The notes under the pieces: model-generated
What the model was told of the DNA's origin: nothing
Database searches by the model: none
What the model saw: the letters and a program-made list of their open reading frames with translations, nothing else
DNA from: Motilimonas eburnea
GTDB lineage: Bacteria > Pseudomonadota > Gammaproteobacteria > Enterobacterales > CBDFNC01
NCBI RefSeq assembly: GCF_021295345.1
Contig: NZ_JAIMJB010000021.1
Span: 16,428-80,427 of the forward strand
DNA: 64,000 nt
Direction: 5' to 3'
In this document: piece by piece, positions 19,201 to 27,069 of the stretch
Layout of the letters: every line of letters begins with the position of its first letter
Numbering within the stretch: position 1 is the first letter of the stretch
Program-made: the position numbers and the translations under genes

Positions 19201-20204
19201 TGTTATCGGGCGAACAATTGAGTGGCTCAGCCCTTTCTATTGCAGAGATGAGCGCGACAAACGCGTTGCAGTTGGATGATTTAGGGTTGGCTATTTTATA
19301 CCAAGCAAGTCGTCAATTAGGGGCGAACATGACGATAAAGCCACATGTAAGCACTCAGTTCAGTTTGATAGAGTTAAGCTTTGCTCATCAAGCTGATGGG
19401 GAGCAAGGTGGCGAGTTTCCCTCAATACGCGGTGACCTCCCTTCTTGGTTAAAGCAGCACAAGCCTATTGCTAATCGCTTACCCAAGCTCTTGTTAGCCA
19501 CTCATGATGTGAGCATGGGGCAGTTTTTACAGCGCCTATTTATTGATGATTATCAGGTTGTGGTGGTAGAGAAACCGAGTCAGTTAGTAAAAGCCGTTAA
19601 CAAAATCATGCCTTGTGCCATCTTGATTGATTTTGAGCATCCATTAAATCTGTGTCATCAGCTACAGCAGGAGAGTTTGGGCCCCATTCCATTATTGGTA
19701 TTTGTCACCCAAAGCGACCCACAATTGCGCTTGGCGTTGCTCAATAGTGGCGTGCATCATGTATTAAGTAAACCATTTGAACTGGCAGAGTTCACCGCCA
19801 TGGTGACCAACATGACGACCAATATGGCAGCCACGCCAACACCGGTCAGCCAACAAGGTGAGCCAAATGATGATGGCGAGCGGTTATTAGAGCGAGTTGA
19901 AGCGATTGTTGCGGCAAACTTTGACGATCCCGATTTTAATATTCAAACGCTGTCAGCCTTGTCTGGGTTCAGCATGAAACAACTGCAGCGCAAACTCAAA
20001 GTCATCGCCAATGTGACGCCTAATGAATTTTTGCGCAACTACCGTTTGAAAAAAGCACAGCAGCTATTATCTGAGCCCCTCAGTATCCAAGAGGTGGCCA
20101 TGCGCTGTGGCTTTAATTCACCGAGCTATTTTACTAGCTGCTACAAAAAAGAGTTTAACCAAACGCCTAAGCAAGCACAGGCTCAAGGTGTCGAGTTGGG
20201 ATAA
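16257..20204 (+). CDS. hybrid two-component regulator with degenerate kinase core and AraC output
   Basis: This is a periplasm-sensing one-protein regulator of about 1315 residues. After a signal peptide it has two propellers of repeated GYLWIGTQDGLNRYDG-type blades, a Y_Y_Y domain (FRYRLIGLDQHWN), a membrane helix (about 780-800), a remnant histidine-kinase region, a receiver-like domain with IDFEHP and SKPF, and a C-terminal AraC-type DNA-binding domain (SALSGFSMKQLQRKLK). The phosphorylation motif reads FARIANELKNPLSLI: the expected His is Asn835. The N-box and GxG loops of the ATPase domain are not recognisable. It probably cannot autophosphorylate. The start at 16257 is chosen because AAAGGA lies just upstream. 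It follows the astacin gene on the same strand. Confidence 0.85.
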   Translation: MRVFSVCCLLYLSLVQSISALPFQGAHLIEAIGLEQGLSQATVVSIVQDNQGYLWIGTQDGLNRYDGKQIQQYRYSVNDANSLSGNYISGLVIDSQQRLWVLTPQGLNLYQNETDDFKRFAVTAKVHQRNIRSPWDLKATQDGGLWLKSSQGISRFDANKHTEQALMLAPSTDPIIDFSVTSDNQIWLLYHQGIAVNKPNRGLSPLALTLQPNDKLIAIKAEQISSSNITLWLLSEQGIYRYHVASQTSLFYSQAALGISSRLTALALDNLGTLWLGTRAGLYQWAPTMTQAQIIHHQIGESKGLKDAYIRQLYFDRAGVLWIGTRLGGLSRLTPQAANFHLYNQHQGMMHSDVVMAIHRNHDQIWLGLADGSISQINSRQQTVVNLRPTNQAGQDLGVIVDIEQDQQGNIWFASNRGLARYRQSDQQFEFVEVKAPRGEVDTYISQLFIFDHRLWLASAQYGLAYYEPSSERFHFIDDSADPALASVSSVLVNGQETWLGTFDGHLIRLTTNGAGGYEYQPHALNFLGQPIKLDIISHIFLAADGALWLSNRNGLVSYRPGQGEVTILSAQTGYPRGAYYEVVEVGEYVWVSQAHSLLKVTKKGELLAVYGQAQGLPVNEFNGASSVDGSTLLLGSVNGLLAVDTELLEQDATPWPVVISDIKIQTMHERGMSTKQWHKVAQPEQGLVLDYDNATVKIAFADLDFGHSPTHFRYRLIGLDQHWNLAEPQHNEAIYHQLPHGEYVFEVQSSKTPDKWHGHSRQLAIQVATPFWLSHWAFAIYLVAFALLIVGYIQLKLKMANSQAKQLRSQVKMRTKTIEQLLLQRVNAFARIANELKNPLSLIQAPVAYLKQQTTQPQTLEQLELIESQTAKVMLQLDRLVHLSQANEGQFSMSEGHYELAQLVHQVAEQVCQSADINPQQLRVQWRGPTKVAGNLVQLEGLIFQLLSYMITKGKAHEVIHVYGRAWDREIKLWCYAKSVLLSGEQLSGSALSIAEMSATNALQLDDLGLAILYQASRQLGANMTIKPHVSTQFSLIELSFAHQADGEQGGEFPSIRGDLPSWLKQHKPIANRLPKLLLATHDVSMGQFLQRLFIDDYQVVVVEKPSQLVKAVNKIMPCAILIDFEHPLNLCHQLQQESLGPIPLLVFVTQSDPQLRLALLNSGVHHVLSKPFELAEFTAMVTNMTTNMAATPTPVSQQGEPNDDGERLLERVEAIVAANFDDPDFNIQTLSALSGFSMKQLQRKLKVIANVTPNEFLRNYRLKKAQQLLSEPLSIQEVAMRCGFNSPSYFTSCYKKEFNQTPKQAQAQGVELG

Positions 20205-20267
20205 AGCGGCAGAAAAGTGAGGTGTTGATTGCGCAACCCTGCCGCTATCCATCGAGCTTCTTTGTTA

Positions 20268-21185
20268 TCATTTTAGCATTGATTCTATGGCTGCAACGGT
20301 TTGTTGCCATTCAGAGGAGTCAACATTGAGTATTGAAAAATGGTTACTTGATGGCTGTAGTGAGATGGTTTCGACCTGATTTTCCCTAAGCTTAGCGAGA
20401 TAATTGTTTGCCTGCGAGACGGGCACGACACTATCGTTTTTTCCTTGTACCAACAAGGTTGGCGTCAGGCTGATTTTCATCTGCATAGGGGACGTAATGA
20501 TGAGCCTTTGGGCAAAATCGTCGCTGCTTGGTTGCACGCCGATTAACCGATTTATGCCGCCCCCACAAGACGTGCGCCAATATTGACCAAGATCTGTGAT
20601 GGCCGCTAGTCCAACGGTGAGTGCAGGCACAAGGGGTTGAGGATCGTAAAGAGGTTGGCCAACTTCAATTTGATCTCTTAGGCCAGCCCAAAGTGCAAGA
20701 TGGCCACCGGCACTGTGCCCAGCAACCACTACTTGCTGAATATCAATGGGCAAGGTATCGGCTAGGGTATTCACACTGTTTATGATGGTATTGACATCTT
20801 CAAAGGTGCCCGGCCACCCCCCGCCGGTATCGCCCAGAGCACGATATTCCGCGTTGATGGTGACAAATCCGCGACGCGTTAAGTCTTCAGCTAGGGGATC
20901 AAAATAGGAATAATCTGCCGTAGATTTAACCCAGCAGCCACCATGTAACAGAACGATGACAGGTAAAGGCGACGGCGAAGTTTCAGTATCAGCAGGCAGC
21001 CTTAGGTCGTAAAACTGCTGGCTGTTGGTGCCGTAATAAATGCGCTGATAAGCCGAAAAGCTCAACTGCTCTTCGATTGTAAGGGAGCTGTTTTGATTTG
21101 AACCGCTATCGACAGAGGGGGATGAAGATCCGCCCGAATTACAGCCTGTGATGAACAAACAAATCAGCAAAGTAACGTATTTCAT
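20268..21185 (-). CDS. alpha/beta-hydrolase lipoprotein (BD-FAE/carboxylesterase-like)
   Basis: This is a protein of about 305 residues with a lipoprotein signal (LLICLFITGC, lipobox Cys at about residue 15) and a Ser/Gly/Asn-rich spacer, so it is anchored to a membrane facing the periplasm or outside. The catalytic domain has the oxyanion motif LLHGGCW, nucleophile GHSAGGH, the acid in GKNDSVVP and the His in SSNHFSI, as in BD-FAE/carboxylesterase families that remove acyl or acetyl groups. The start at 21185 has AGAGGAA upstream and removes six residues from the longest frame. It is convergent with the degenerate hybrid regulator. The substrate is unknown; an ester on polysaccharide is possible. 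Confidence 0.82.
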   Translation of the reverse strand: MKYVTLLICLFITGCNSGGSSSPSVDSGSNQNSSLTIEEQLSFSAYQRIYYGTNSQQFYDLRLPADTETSPSPLPVIVLLHGGCWVKSTADYSYFDPLAEDLTRRGFVTINAEYRALGDTGGGWPGTFEDVNTIINSVNTLADTLPIDIQQVVVAGHSAGGHLALWAGLRDQIEVGQPLYDPQPLVPALTVGLAAITDLGQYWRTSCGGGINRLIGVQPSSDDFAQRLIITSPMQMKISLTPTLLVQGKNDSVVPVSQANNYLAKLRENQVETISLQPSSNHFSILNVDSSEWQQTVAAIESMLK

Positions 21186-21438
21186 ATGAAATTCCTCTGA
21201 CAATGAAATTAAGTTACGAATCTAATGAAGCTAGCGATCTGTATCGGCTCAGAAATAGTGTAATCGGCAAATTAGTGATAAAAATAAAGCGTGACGAGAT
21301 GTTCAAGGATTCAACTGCCGCAGATGAATGTTATGACAAATATCGCGTCCAGCTTGCTGGCAGGATCATTAGGCAGAGAAAGCGGGTACTTGCGCACCGC
21401 AAAGGACCCACTTGTGGTGCTTGAGCCAAAAGCAGCGT

Positions 21439-22173
21439 TTAACTCGTTGGCACCAAGTCGCTTTCCTGCGTGCAGGCAAGCTTGCCCGAGAGGACGCCAT
21501 TTTTACGCGCTACAAACGTCAATAATTGAGCTGGGTAGTCAGTGGTAACGGCATTTTGTACCGAGGGTCGCAGTAACAGTGCTTTTTGCCATGCGGTTAC
21601 TTTCGGCAAGCCGGCCAATAATTGCATTATGTCACTGCATTGACCAGCTTGACCAAGCACCTCAAAGTAACGAAAAACACTGGCGTAAATCGCATCAATA
21701 AGGTGAAAACGACTCCCCGCAAAATGCCCATCTTGGTTCACTTCACTTTCAAGTTGTTCTAGTTTTAAACGCAGAGTTACCAGTGTATTGGTGTAAACAT
21801 CTTGCGCTTGCGTGCTATAAAGCACAGCTATGTTAGCCAGCATGCCTGACGCAAAATCCATCCAGCCCCTGTGCTTGGCTCGGCTCACTGGCTCACTGGG
21901 ATGCAAGTTTGTCACCGCAATCTCATTAATAAACTCGCAAATTGCCGCCGATTCAAATAACACCTGCTCACCATCAACGACCATCACGGGCACCTTTTCG
22001 GTTGGCGAGATCGCACTAAACCACTCAGGTTTATTAGCTAGGTCGATATTAACTCGCTGAACGTCGATACCTGCTTCCTCGGCCGCGATCACCGCTCGCT
22101 GTACATAAGGACACAAGGGAAAGCTGATTAATACCAGTGGCGCATTATTTGCTAAAGGGAGTTTACGTTTCAT
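21439..22173 (-). CDS. glutathione S-transferase family protein
   Basis: This is a 244-residue cytosolic protein. The N-terminal thioredoxin-like domain has LISFPLCPYVQRAVIAAEEAGI, with CPY at the glutathione site, then KVPVMVVDGEQVLFESAAICEFI, the cis-Pro and Glu-Ser glutathione-binding segment of omega/beta-like GSTs. The C-terminal half is the all-helical domain. It overlaps the upstream DoxX gene by 4 bases (22170-22173), so the pair is an operon, controlled most likely by the divergent LysR-type regulator. Role: reduction or conjugation of an electrophile; the substrate is not known. Confidence 0.88.
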   Translation of the reverse strand: MKRKLPLANNAPLVLISFPLCPYVQRAVIAAEEAGIDVQRVNIDLANKPEWFSAISPTEKVPVMVVDGEQVLFESAAICEFINEIAVTNLHPSEPVSRAKHRGWMDFASGMLANIAVLYSTQAQDVYTNTLVTLRLKLEQLESEVNQDGHFAGSRFHLIDAIYASVFRYFEVLGQAGQCSDIMQLLAGLPKVTAWQKALLLRPSVQNAVTTDYPAQLLTFVARKNGVLSGKLACTQESDLVPTS

Positions 22174-22634
22174 GATAGTTTCCCTCTGGTTAGCGTAACT
22201 GAGTTCACTTTACTTTCAAGGGCCCATGCGCCTTCACCAATCAAAGCCTGTACTGCCGCCGCCAGAGTGAGAAACAGTGGATATTCCCAACCGCCCCCGC
22301 TGTTGGTAAATAACCAGCCACTTTGCCAGTGTGCCCAAGTGGCCCCCGCCAACACAGGTATCAGCAGCAGAGATGCTAAGCGCACTTTCACCCCCAGTAA
22401 TAATGCAAACCCTGCCAAGGCTTCGGCGGCAAAAACGACGTAGGCTATAAAGCCTGGTAAACCTAAGGATTCAAAAAAGGCTTCGGTGCCCGGTAGGGTA
22501 AAAACAACGAGCTTAAGATAAACGCTATGCGCAAGCAAAATGATGCCTAAGCCCCAACGTAAAATGGTTGCTCCTAGTTGTTCACGGCTGATAACGTGCT
22601 CTTCAGCTGTTTGTTTTAGTACATGTGTTGTCAT
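22170..22634 (-). CDS. DoxX family membrane protein
   Basis: This is a 154-residue protein with four membrane helices and the DoxX-type segments GLGIILLAHSVYLKL, LGLPGFIAYVVFAAEALAGFALLLGV and WLFTNSGGGWEYPLFLTLAA. DoxX proteins are small inner-membrane proteins linked to quinone/thiol redox and oxidative stress, with no single agreed activity. It is the first gene of the DoxX-GST operon and is divergent from the LysR regulator, with a palindromic site between them. Confidence 0.85.
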   Translation of the reverse strand: MTTHVLKQTAEEHVISREQLGATILRWGLGIILLAHSVYLKLVVFTLPGTEAFFESLGLPGFIAYVVFAAEALAGFALLLGVKVRLASLLLIPVLAGATWAHWQSGWLFTNSGGGWEYPLFLTLAAAVQALIGEGAWALESKVNSVTLTRGKLS

Positions 22635-22710
22635 GGTTGACTCCTATTGAACAGTAATTGTGAAACACCGAGTCAGTTTATTGCTTGCTGTATTGCAATA
22701 AAATTAGCAA

Positions 22711-22735
22711 AATATGCAAAATCAATTTGCATATT
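22711..22735. promoter_or_regulatory. probable LysR-type regulator binding site
   Basis: A perfect 10-base inverted repeat (AATATGCAAA / TTTGCATATT) with a 5-base centre (ATCAA) lies between the divergent doxX-GST operon and the LysR gene. Further TTGCAA/TTGCAT half-sites surround it. The T-N11-A pattern and the position make it the natural operator for the adjacent regulator. Confidence 0.7.
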
Positions 22736-22749
22736 TGCAAGGTGTGATA

Positions 22750-23631
22750 ATGGATTGGAATTTGTTGCATAGCTTTTTAGCCATTGCCCGTAACGGCAGT
22801 CTAAACGGCGCTGCACGTGAGCTAGGGGTTAATCACTCAACTATATTTCGCCGTCTGAACCTGTTTGAAGACACGCTTTCGCTGCGGCTATTTGACCGTT
22901 TGCCGCAAGGGTACAAACTGACACAAGCGGGTGAGGAGCTGCTGCGACAAGCAGAGCAGATAGGTGATGCCTTTGATGCCCTTGAGCGACAGTTTACCGG
23001 TCAGGATTTTCGCCCTCGTGGTGTGGTTCGTATTACCGCCCCCAATAACATCGCTTATCATTATTTGCCCGCTTGGCTGAGTCAGTTCAAAGCGCTATAT
23101 CCCGAAATCAAGGTAGAGTTGATTGTTGGTAATCAAGATCTGAACTTAACTCGACGAGAAGCCGATATTGCTATTCGTGCTACGGCGAATCCTCCTGAGC
23201 ATTTGATAGCGCGGAAACTGGCGGATATCAACTGGGGCATTTACGGTGCGATTGAGTTTCCACCAGTCACGGGGTTTGATGTTAATAGCCTGCGCCATCA
23301 ACCCTTAATTGGTGCTGAAGGCGCAATGGCAAACTTGACTGCATTTAGGTGGCAAGAGCAGCACTTAAAGGACGCGATTGTCGCCAGAGCGAATGACTTA
23401 AACGCAATGGCCGCCATGGCGGAATATGGTATGGGGTTGGCTTTTTTACCTGATGATCAACAAAACCCTAGGTTGAAGCGCCTAGATACCCTAAAACAGG
23501 GAAAGCAAAGCCATTTATGGTTATTGCTGCACCCGGATCTACGCAAAGTTGAAAGAGTTAAGTTGCTAGTAAGTCATTTGCAACGTTGTTTTAGCGAAGA
23601 TCCGCGCTTGTCCAGTAGGGGGGATGGTTGA
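22750..23631 (+). CDS. LysR family transcriptional regulator
   Basis: This is a 293-residue regulator. The N-terminal winged helix reads MDWNLLHSFLAIARNGSLNGAARELGVNHSTIFRRLNLFE, followed by the substrate-binding domain starting at RGVVRITAPNNIAYHYLP. The start at 22750 is chosen over 22714 because it gives the standard LysR N-terminus and has AAGGTG upstream, and because 22714 lies inside the operator. It is divergent from the DoxX-GST operon, its likely target. The effector is unknown. Confidence 0.92.
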   Translation: MDWNLLHSFLAIARNGSLNGAARELGVNHSTIFRRLNLFEDTLSLRLFDRLPQGYKLTQAGEELLRQAEQIGDAFDALERQFTGQDFRPRGVVRITAPNNIAYHYLPAWLSQFKALYPEIKVELIVGNQDLNLTRREADIAIRATANPPEHLIARKLADINWGIYGAIEFPPVTGFDVNSLRHQPLIGAEGAMANLTAFRWQEQHLKDAIVARANDLNAMAAMAEYGMGLAFLPDDQQNPRLKRLDTLKQGKQSHLWLLLHPDLRKVERVKLLVSHLQRCFSEDPRLSSRGDG

Positions 23632-23661
23632 TGGTATGTTCCTTAATTCGGCATAACTCAA

Positions 23662-24288
23662 TTAATGTTGGTCATAGGACGTGATCAACAGTTGCACTTT
23701 TTCTCGCCAGCTTAGCGTCAAGTTATCAAACGCAGCGTTATCTCTCGAAACTAATAACTGCTTTCTATTTAATGCTTTATCACTGATTTGTTCAGGTGCC
23801 AGCTTATTGATAAGAGCAAATAGTGCCATAAATCTTTTGGCGTCAGAGCTAAAACTGCCCCCTTCTAATTTTAACGTTGCCGTTTCAATAAATGAGTTGT
23901 CGAGCAAAGAAAGCGTTGCTGCAATTTGAGGGCTCACCCACGACCCTTTATCTAGGCAAGACCACAACAGTTCAGTGACTTTTTCATTACGATCTATCAG
24001 GCAAGCAATAAAACAACCCACAATGTGCGGGCGCCAGTTTTTAACAGACATCAAATTGTGAAGATCAGACACAATATCAGGTGAATTAGTTATCAGAGTT
24101 CGCACCTCTTGAATCTCTGAGCTAACAAACTCTTTTCTTAAATGCAGTAAAGCAAGGTAATTTACCTTGGCAACAGTGTAAAATCGTCCTTCACTCTCTT
24201 CTTGTGAAAAGAAGCCAGTATTGAAAATAATATCTTCGTTTTGTTCCAATGAGGCTTCCTTTGTAATGTTCGATAGTCTTAACTTCAA
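23662..24288 (-). CDS. uncharacterised cytosolic protein
   Basis: I do not recognise this 208-residue protein. It has no signal peptide or membrane helix. The middle (FVSSEIQEVRTLITNSPDIVSDLHNLM ... IAATLSLLDNSFIETATLKLEG) is built of amphipathic helices and could form a HEAT-like helical repeat. The region is AT-richer than its neighbours. It stands alone between the LysR gene (convergent) and the secreted protein at 24387 (same strand, 98-base gap). It may be a real accessory gene. Confidence 0.6.
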   Translation of the reverse strand: MKLRLSNITKEASLEQNEDIIFNTGFFSQEESEGRFYTVAKVNYLALLHLRKEFVSSEIQEVRTLITNSPDIVSDLHNLMSVKNWRPHIVGCFIACLIDRNEKVTELLWSCLDKGSWVSPQIAATLSLLDNSFIETATLKLEGGSFSSDAKRFMALFALINKLAPEQISDKALNRKQLLVSRDNAAFDNLTLSWREKVQLLITSYDQH

Positions 24289-24386
24289 CTACTTATACTA
24301 ATCAGTAAAGCTAGGTAGGAGGCTAATGGGCTACCAGTTTCAAATGAGCCCCAATCTGGCTGACTGAGGCATGGGTTTAGGTAGGC

Positions 24387-24836
24387 TTATTCAGACTTAT
24401 CTTTTTCGTCGTTTTTACCCATGATGTCGACATGGGCTTTTTTAGATACGCCGAGGAGGGCTAATTTTTGATTGCCCACGGAGTCATAATTTAGCTCAAT
24501 TTTCTTTAGCTTGGCATCGCCTTTAGGCACGCTAATCACTCGACTAGAAAGGCCTTTGCTCAGTACACCCAGATTATCGACATCTTTTACCGTGCCATCA
24601 GACATGTGCAGGCTGATCTTATGCAAATTCACCGTACCTTGGGTACATACCAGCTTGATATGGGTAACGTTTTTCTCGTTAAACTGAGGGGTTACTTCGT
24701 CAGTCTCTGATTTGTAGTTCACGACTTTATCGGCAACTTTAAACCAATCGGCAGCCATTGCCGGTAGGGTCGCTAGCGACATTGACAGGATGAGGGCGGC
24801 GGCGAACATCGTTGATGTTTTACTTTTAAAAGACAT
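24387..24836 (-). CDS. small secreted protein, DUF2541-like
   Basis: This 149-residue protein has a clear signal peptide (ending PAMA, about residue 28). The mature part has a beta-rich pattern: KVADKVV, VTHIKLVCTQGTVNLHKISLHMSDGTVKDVD, SSRVISVPKG and LKKIELNYDSV. It ends in a charged tail (GKNDEKDKSE). It resembles the periplasmic DUF2541/YaaI type, which has no defined role. A CTCAGGAG-type ribosome site precedes the ATG. It appears monocistronic. Confidence 0.65.
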   Translation of the reverse strand: MSFKSKTSTMFAAALILSMSLATLPAMAADWFKVADKVVNYKSETDEVTPQFNEKNVTHIKLVCTQGTVNLHKISLHMSDGTVKDVDNLGVLSKGLSSRVISVPKGDAKLKKIELNYDSVGNQKLALLGVSKKAHVDIMGKNDEKDKSE

Positions 24837-25048
24837 AGTTTCTCCTGAGCGCAGATTTGTCCTTTTAACCTAACTAACAAAACCGTGTAGAGTCATACCC
24901 AATAAGCTCAGCAGTAGGTAAAGGTTAATTATTGTAAGGGGTGTTGTTCGATAAACTACTGTTAATTAAGCATATGTTTTCGTGTGTTGTAAATAATACA
25001 ATTGCATTAAATAGCGAGTGAACAAGCGCTTTTGATATCGAACAAAAA

Positions 25049-25069
25049 GGCCGCGGTTTACTCGCGGCC
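25049..25069 (-). terminator. terminator of the ohr-doxX operon
   Basis: On the minus strand a GGCCGCG/CGCGGCC stem with a 7-base loop is followed by TTTTTG, a standard rho-independent terminator, 31 bases after the DoxX-like stop codon. The next 90 bases toward 24950 show nothing more. Confidence 0.8.
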
Positions 25070-25099
25070 AAAGGAGCGGAGATTGAAGTTATTGGGTCG

Positions 25100-25486
25100 T
25101 TAATTTCGCTGAAAACTGGTTTTCCAACTGTGCCCAGCCAGTAGCAGTAGGCCGGCAAAAATCGCTAAGTTTTTAACAAAGTTTTGCTGCTCATGGGCGC
25201 CTTCGATACCGCTGAAATTCCAAAAATCATGCAGATTAATGTTTATCAAAAGTACCATAGCGGCAAGGACTAAGGCTGAAATTGCGGTGTAGCGATTAGC
25301 CATAATTAGCAAAGCGGCTGCTATTTGCACTACGCCCGCCGCGGCTAATAATAAAGGGATCAGCATCATTTGATGCTTTACCATTAACGCGACATGCATA
25401 TCCCACGCAACAAACTTCATGATGCCGGGCAATAAAAAGTACAAAGCCAATAAAACTCGGCCTGTGGTGTTCAATGCTTTATCCAT
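25100..25486 (-). CDS. DoxX-like membrane protein coupled to Ohr
   Basis: This is a 128-residue protein with four membrane helices (LLALYFLLPGIMKFVAWDMHV ... FVKNLAIFAGLLLLAGHSW), typical of DoxX-type proteins. The ATG at 25486 shares a base with the stop codon of the Ohr gene (TAATG), so it is translated together with the peroxidase. The longer frame from 25555 only runs antiparallel to the Ohr reading frame. The pairing suggests a role in membrane redox or peroxide defence. Confidence 0.82.
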   Translation of the reverse strand: MDKALNTTGRVLLALYFLLPGIMKFVAWDMHVALMVKHQMMLIPLLLAAAGVVQIAAALLIMANRYTAISALVLAAMVLLININLHDFWNFSGIEGAHEQQNFVKNLAIFAGLLLLAGHSWKTSFQRN

Positions 25487-25908
25487 TACAGCGCCACACC
25501 ATTTACATCCAGTGCCACATCGATATTGCCTCTTACCGCGTTTGAGTAAGGGCATACTTGGTGAGCGATGGTAACCAGCTGCTGCGCGGCATCTTGTGCT
25601 AAATCTAGGGTCACACTTAGGCTAACCGTTAACCCAAAGCCGCCCGCTTGATTGGCAATCAAACCGACTTGAGCCGAGACGGGAGCCTGTTTAAGCGCTA
25701 ATTTTTGCTCGCGTGCCACATGTAAAATGGCATTAGAGAAACAAGCCGCGTAGCCAGCTGCGAATAATTGTTCTGGGTTAGTTGCTTCACCTGTGCCACC
25801 GAGCTCTTTAGGGTAGCTAAGGCTTAATGACAGCTTGCCATCATCCGTAGAAACCTGACCGTTACGACCTGATAGAGCGGATGCGCGTGTTGAATACAAT
25901 GCTGACAT
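25486..25908 (-). CDS. ohr: organic hydroperoxide resistance protein (OsmC/Ohr family)
   Basis: This is a 140-residue thiol peroxidase that reduces organic (fatty-acid) hydroperoxides. Both catalytic cysteines are present: the first in FAAGYAACFSNAI, the second in VCPYSNAVRGNIDV. The N-terminal YSTRASALSGRNGQV segment is typical of Ohr. It is divergent from ohrR, with two palindromic boxes between them, the classical arrangement in which oxidised OhrR releases the operator. It is followed by a DoxX-like gene with a one-base overlap. Confidence 0.95.
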   Translation of the reverse strand: MSALYSTRASALSGRNGQVSTDDGKLSLSLSYPKELGGTGEATNPEQLFAAGYAACFSNAILHVAREQKLALKQAPVSAQVGLIANQAGGFGLTVSLSVTLDLAQDAAQQLVTIAHQVCPYSNAVRGNIDVALDVNGVAL

Positions 25909-25951
25909 AATATTTCCTTTGATTGAGTGTTAATGAATTAATGATTGCTAG

Positions 25952-26037
25952 CAATTAAGTTGTGCGCAATTTGATTTATGTCGCAGTATAGGTCGATCTG
26001 GTTTTATAATGCAACTATATTGTGTGCAATTTAATTG
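25952..26037. promoter_or_regulatory. two OhrR-type operator boxes
   Basis: CAATTAAGTTG (25952-25962) and CAATTTAATTG (26027-26037, perfect palindrome) lie in the ohr/ohrR divergent region, each close to the AATTG-rich OhrR consensus. One box lies near each gene, allowing dual repression. Confidence 0.7.
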
Positions 26038-26064
26038 TGTTGCTCTTTTTACGAGGAATTTGCT

Positions 26065-26541
26065 ATGACCGACATGCAAGCCTGCGACGCCACTAAGGCG
26101 GATTTAGCGGCAACCGAAACGGGTGAATTATTACTGCAAAATCAAGTCTGTTTTTCCTTGTATAGTGCCGCCAATGCGATTGTTCGCGCCTATCGCCCTG
26201 TGCTCGACGCTATCGACTTAACCTATCCACAATACCTTGCCATGTTGGTGTTATGGGCCAACGACGGCATTAATGTAAAAGACATGGGGACTCAGCTACA
26301 TCTGGATTCAGGTACGCTAACCCCATTATTAAAACGCCTTGAAACAAAAGGATTGCTGGATAGAAGACGAGGGGCAAATGATGAGCGGGTGCGTGAAATT
26401 TGGTTAACCCAAGCCGGTAAGAAACTCAAAGAGCAAGCGAGGGATATTCCCAATACCATGTTTTGCAAAAGTGAGCTGCCCCTTGAAGAGCTTATCGCAT
26501 TAAAGGCAACGTGCGATAAGCTGTTAAGCAAGATAACCTGA
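26065..26541 (+). CDS. ohrR: organic-peroxide-sensing MarR family repressor
   Basis: This is a 158-residue winged-helix repressor. The sensing Cys sits in the N-terminal QVCFSLYSA motif, and the partner motif YPQYLAMLVLW and the recognition region LHLDSGTLTPLLKRLE are those of OhrR. Peroxides oxidise the Cys and release DNA. The ATG at 26065 has an ACGAGGAA site; the in-frame codon at 26035 overlaps the operator. It is divergent from ohr. Confidence 0.94.
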   Translation: MTDMQACDATKADLAATETGELLLQNQVCFSLYSAANAIVRAYRPVLDAIDLTYPQYLAMLVLWANDGINVKDMGTQLHLDSGTLTPLLKRLETKGLLDRRRGANDERVREIWLTQAGKKLKEQARDIPNTMFCKSELPLEELIALKATCDKLLSKIT

Positions 26542-26552
26542 TCTCAAGAAAC

Positions 26553-26644
26553 GGGCCAAGTAACAGGGCAAGTAACAGGACAGGCACTTTGTATAAGTAA
26601 CAGTGGGCCAAGTAACAGAAGTAACAGGACAGGCACTTTGTATA
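26553..26644. repeat. two imperfect tandem copies of a ~50-base unit
   Basis: GGGCCAAGTAACAG (26553, 26605) and a 25-base block beginning AGTAACAGGACAGG and ending TTTGTATA (26571, 26620) each occur twice, about 50 bases apart. The sequence contains several AGTAACAG words. The word ACAGGACAGGCACTTTGTA is reminiscent, from memory, of leaders of IS200-like/REP-associated transposase genes, so this could be the trace of a lost element. Confidence 0.6.
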
Positions 26645-26690
26645 TTCTTTGTATATTTAATCATCACAGTGCTTTAGCTGTGAATTATGA

Positions 26691-26933
26691 GGGAAGTGGG
26701 CAGTTGAACTTCTCCGTTTAGGCAGGCTCACTCCTGCTCGAGACAATAAAGTAGACACCAGAGCGGGTTCAAATGGATTGGTGCTCAACTTTGAATACGA
26801 TAGCTTTAATCAGCTTGAGCGTCAGCATGGAAAGGTCATGAAACCCGTTTGGTGGTTAATTCTCCATGCTCCATTAATTCCCAAAACGCCAGTCATAGAG
26901 CGCTCAAAAATGAGAGCTACTCCTATCGAGTAA
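26691..26933 (+). pseudogene. possible remnant coding frame between ohrR and the hybrid regulator
   Basis: An 80-codon stretch stays open (from after TGA at 26688 to TAA at 26931) without an early start codon. Its translation contains protein-like text such as LRLGRLTPARDNKVD and GLVLNFEYDSFNQLERQHG. I do not recognise it. It may be the tail of a decayed gene or chance. The rest of the 26542-27069 gap holds the tandem repeat and presumably the promoter of the next gene. Confidence 0.25.
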
Positions 26934-27069
26934 GAGCCCACATAGATCGCAATAAAGCATTTCAGTCATTGCGCCATTTCGCAACATTCAATTAACATAC
27001 AATGTTCTAAATCTAAGCAGGATACTAGTGTTATCCGTGGTGAATAAAATGTTCTCAAGGATGAGACAG

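Noticed and set aside
21203..21424. 73-codon frame beside the esterase gene
   Set aside because: No convincing ribosome site, and it overlaps another frame; probably chance in an intergenic stretch.
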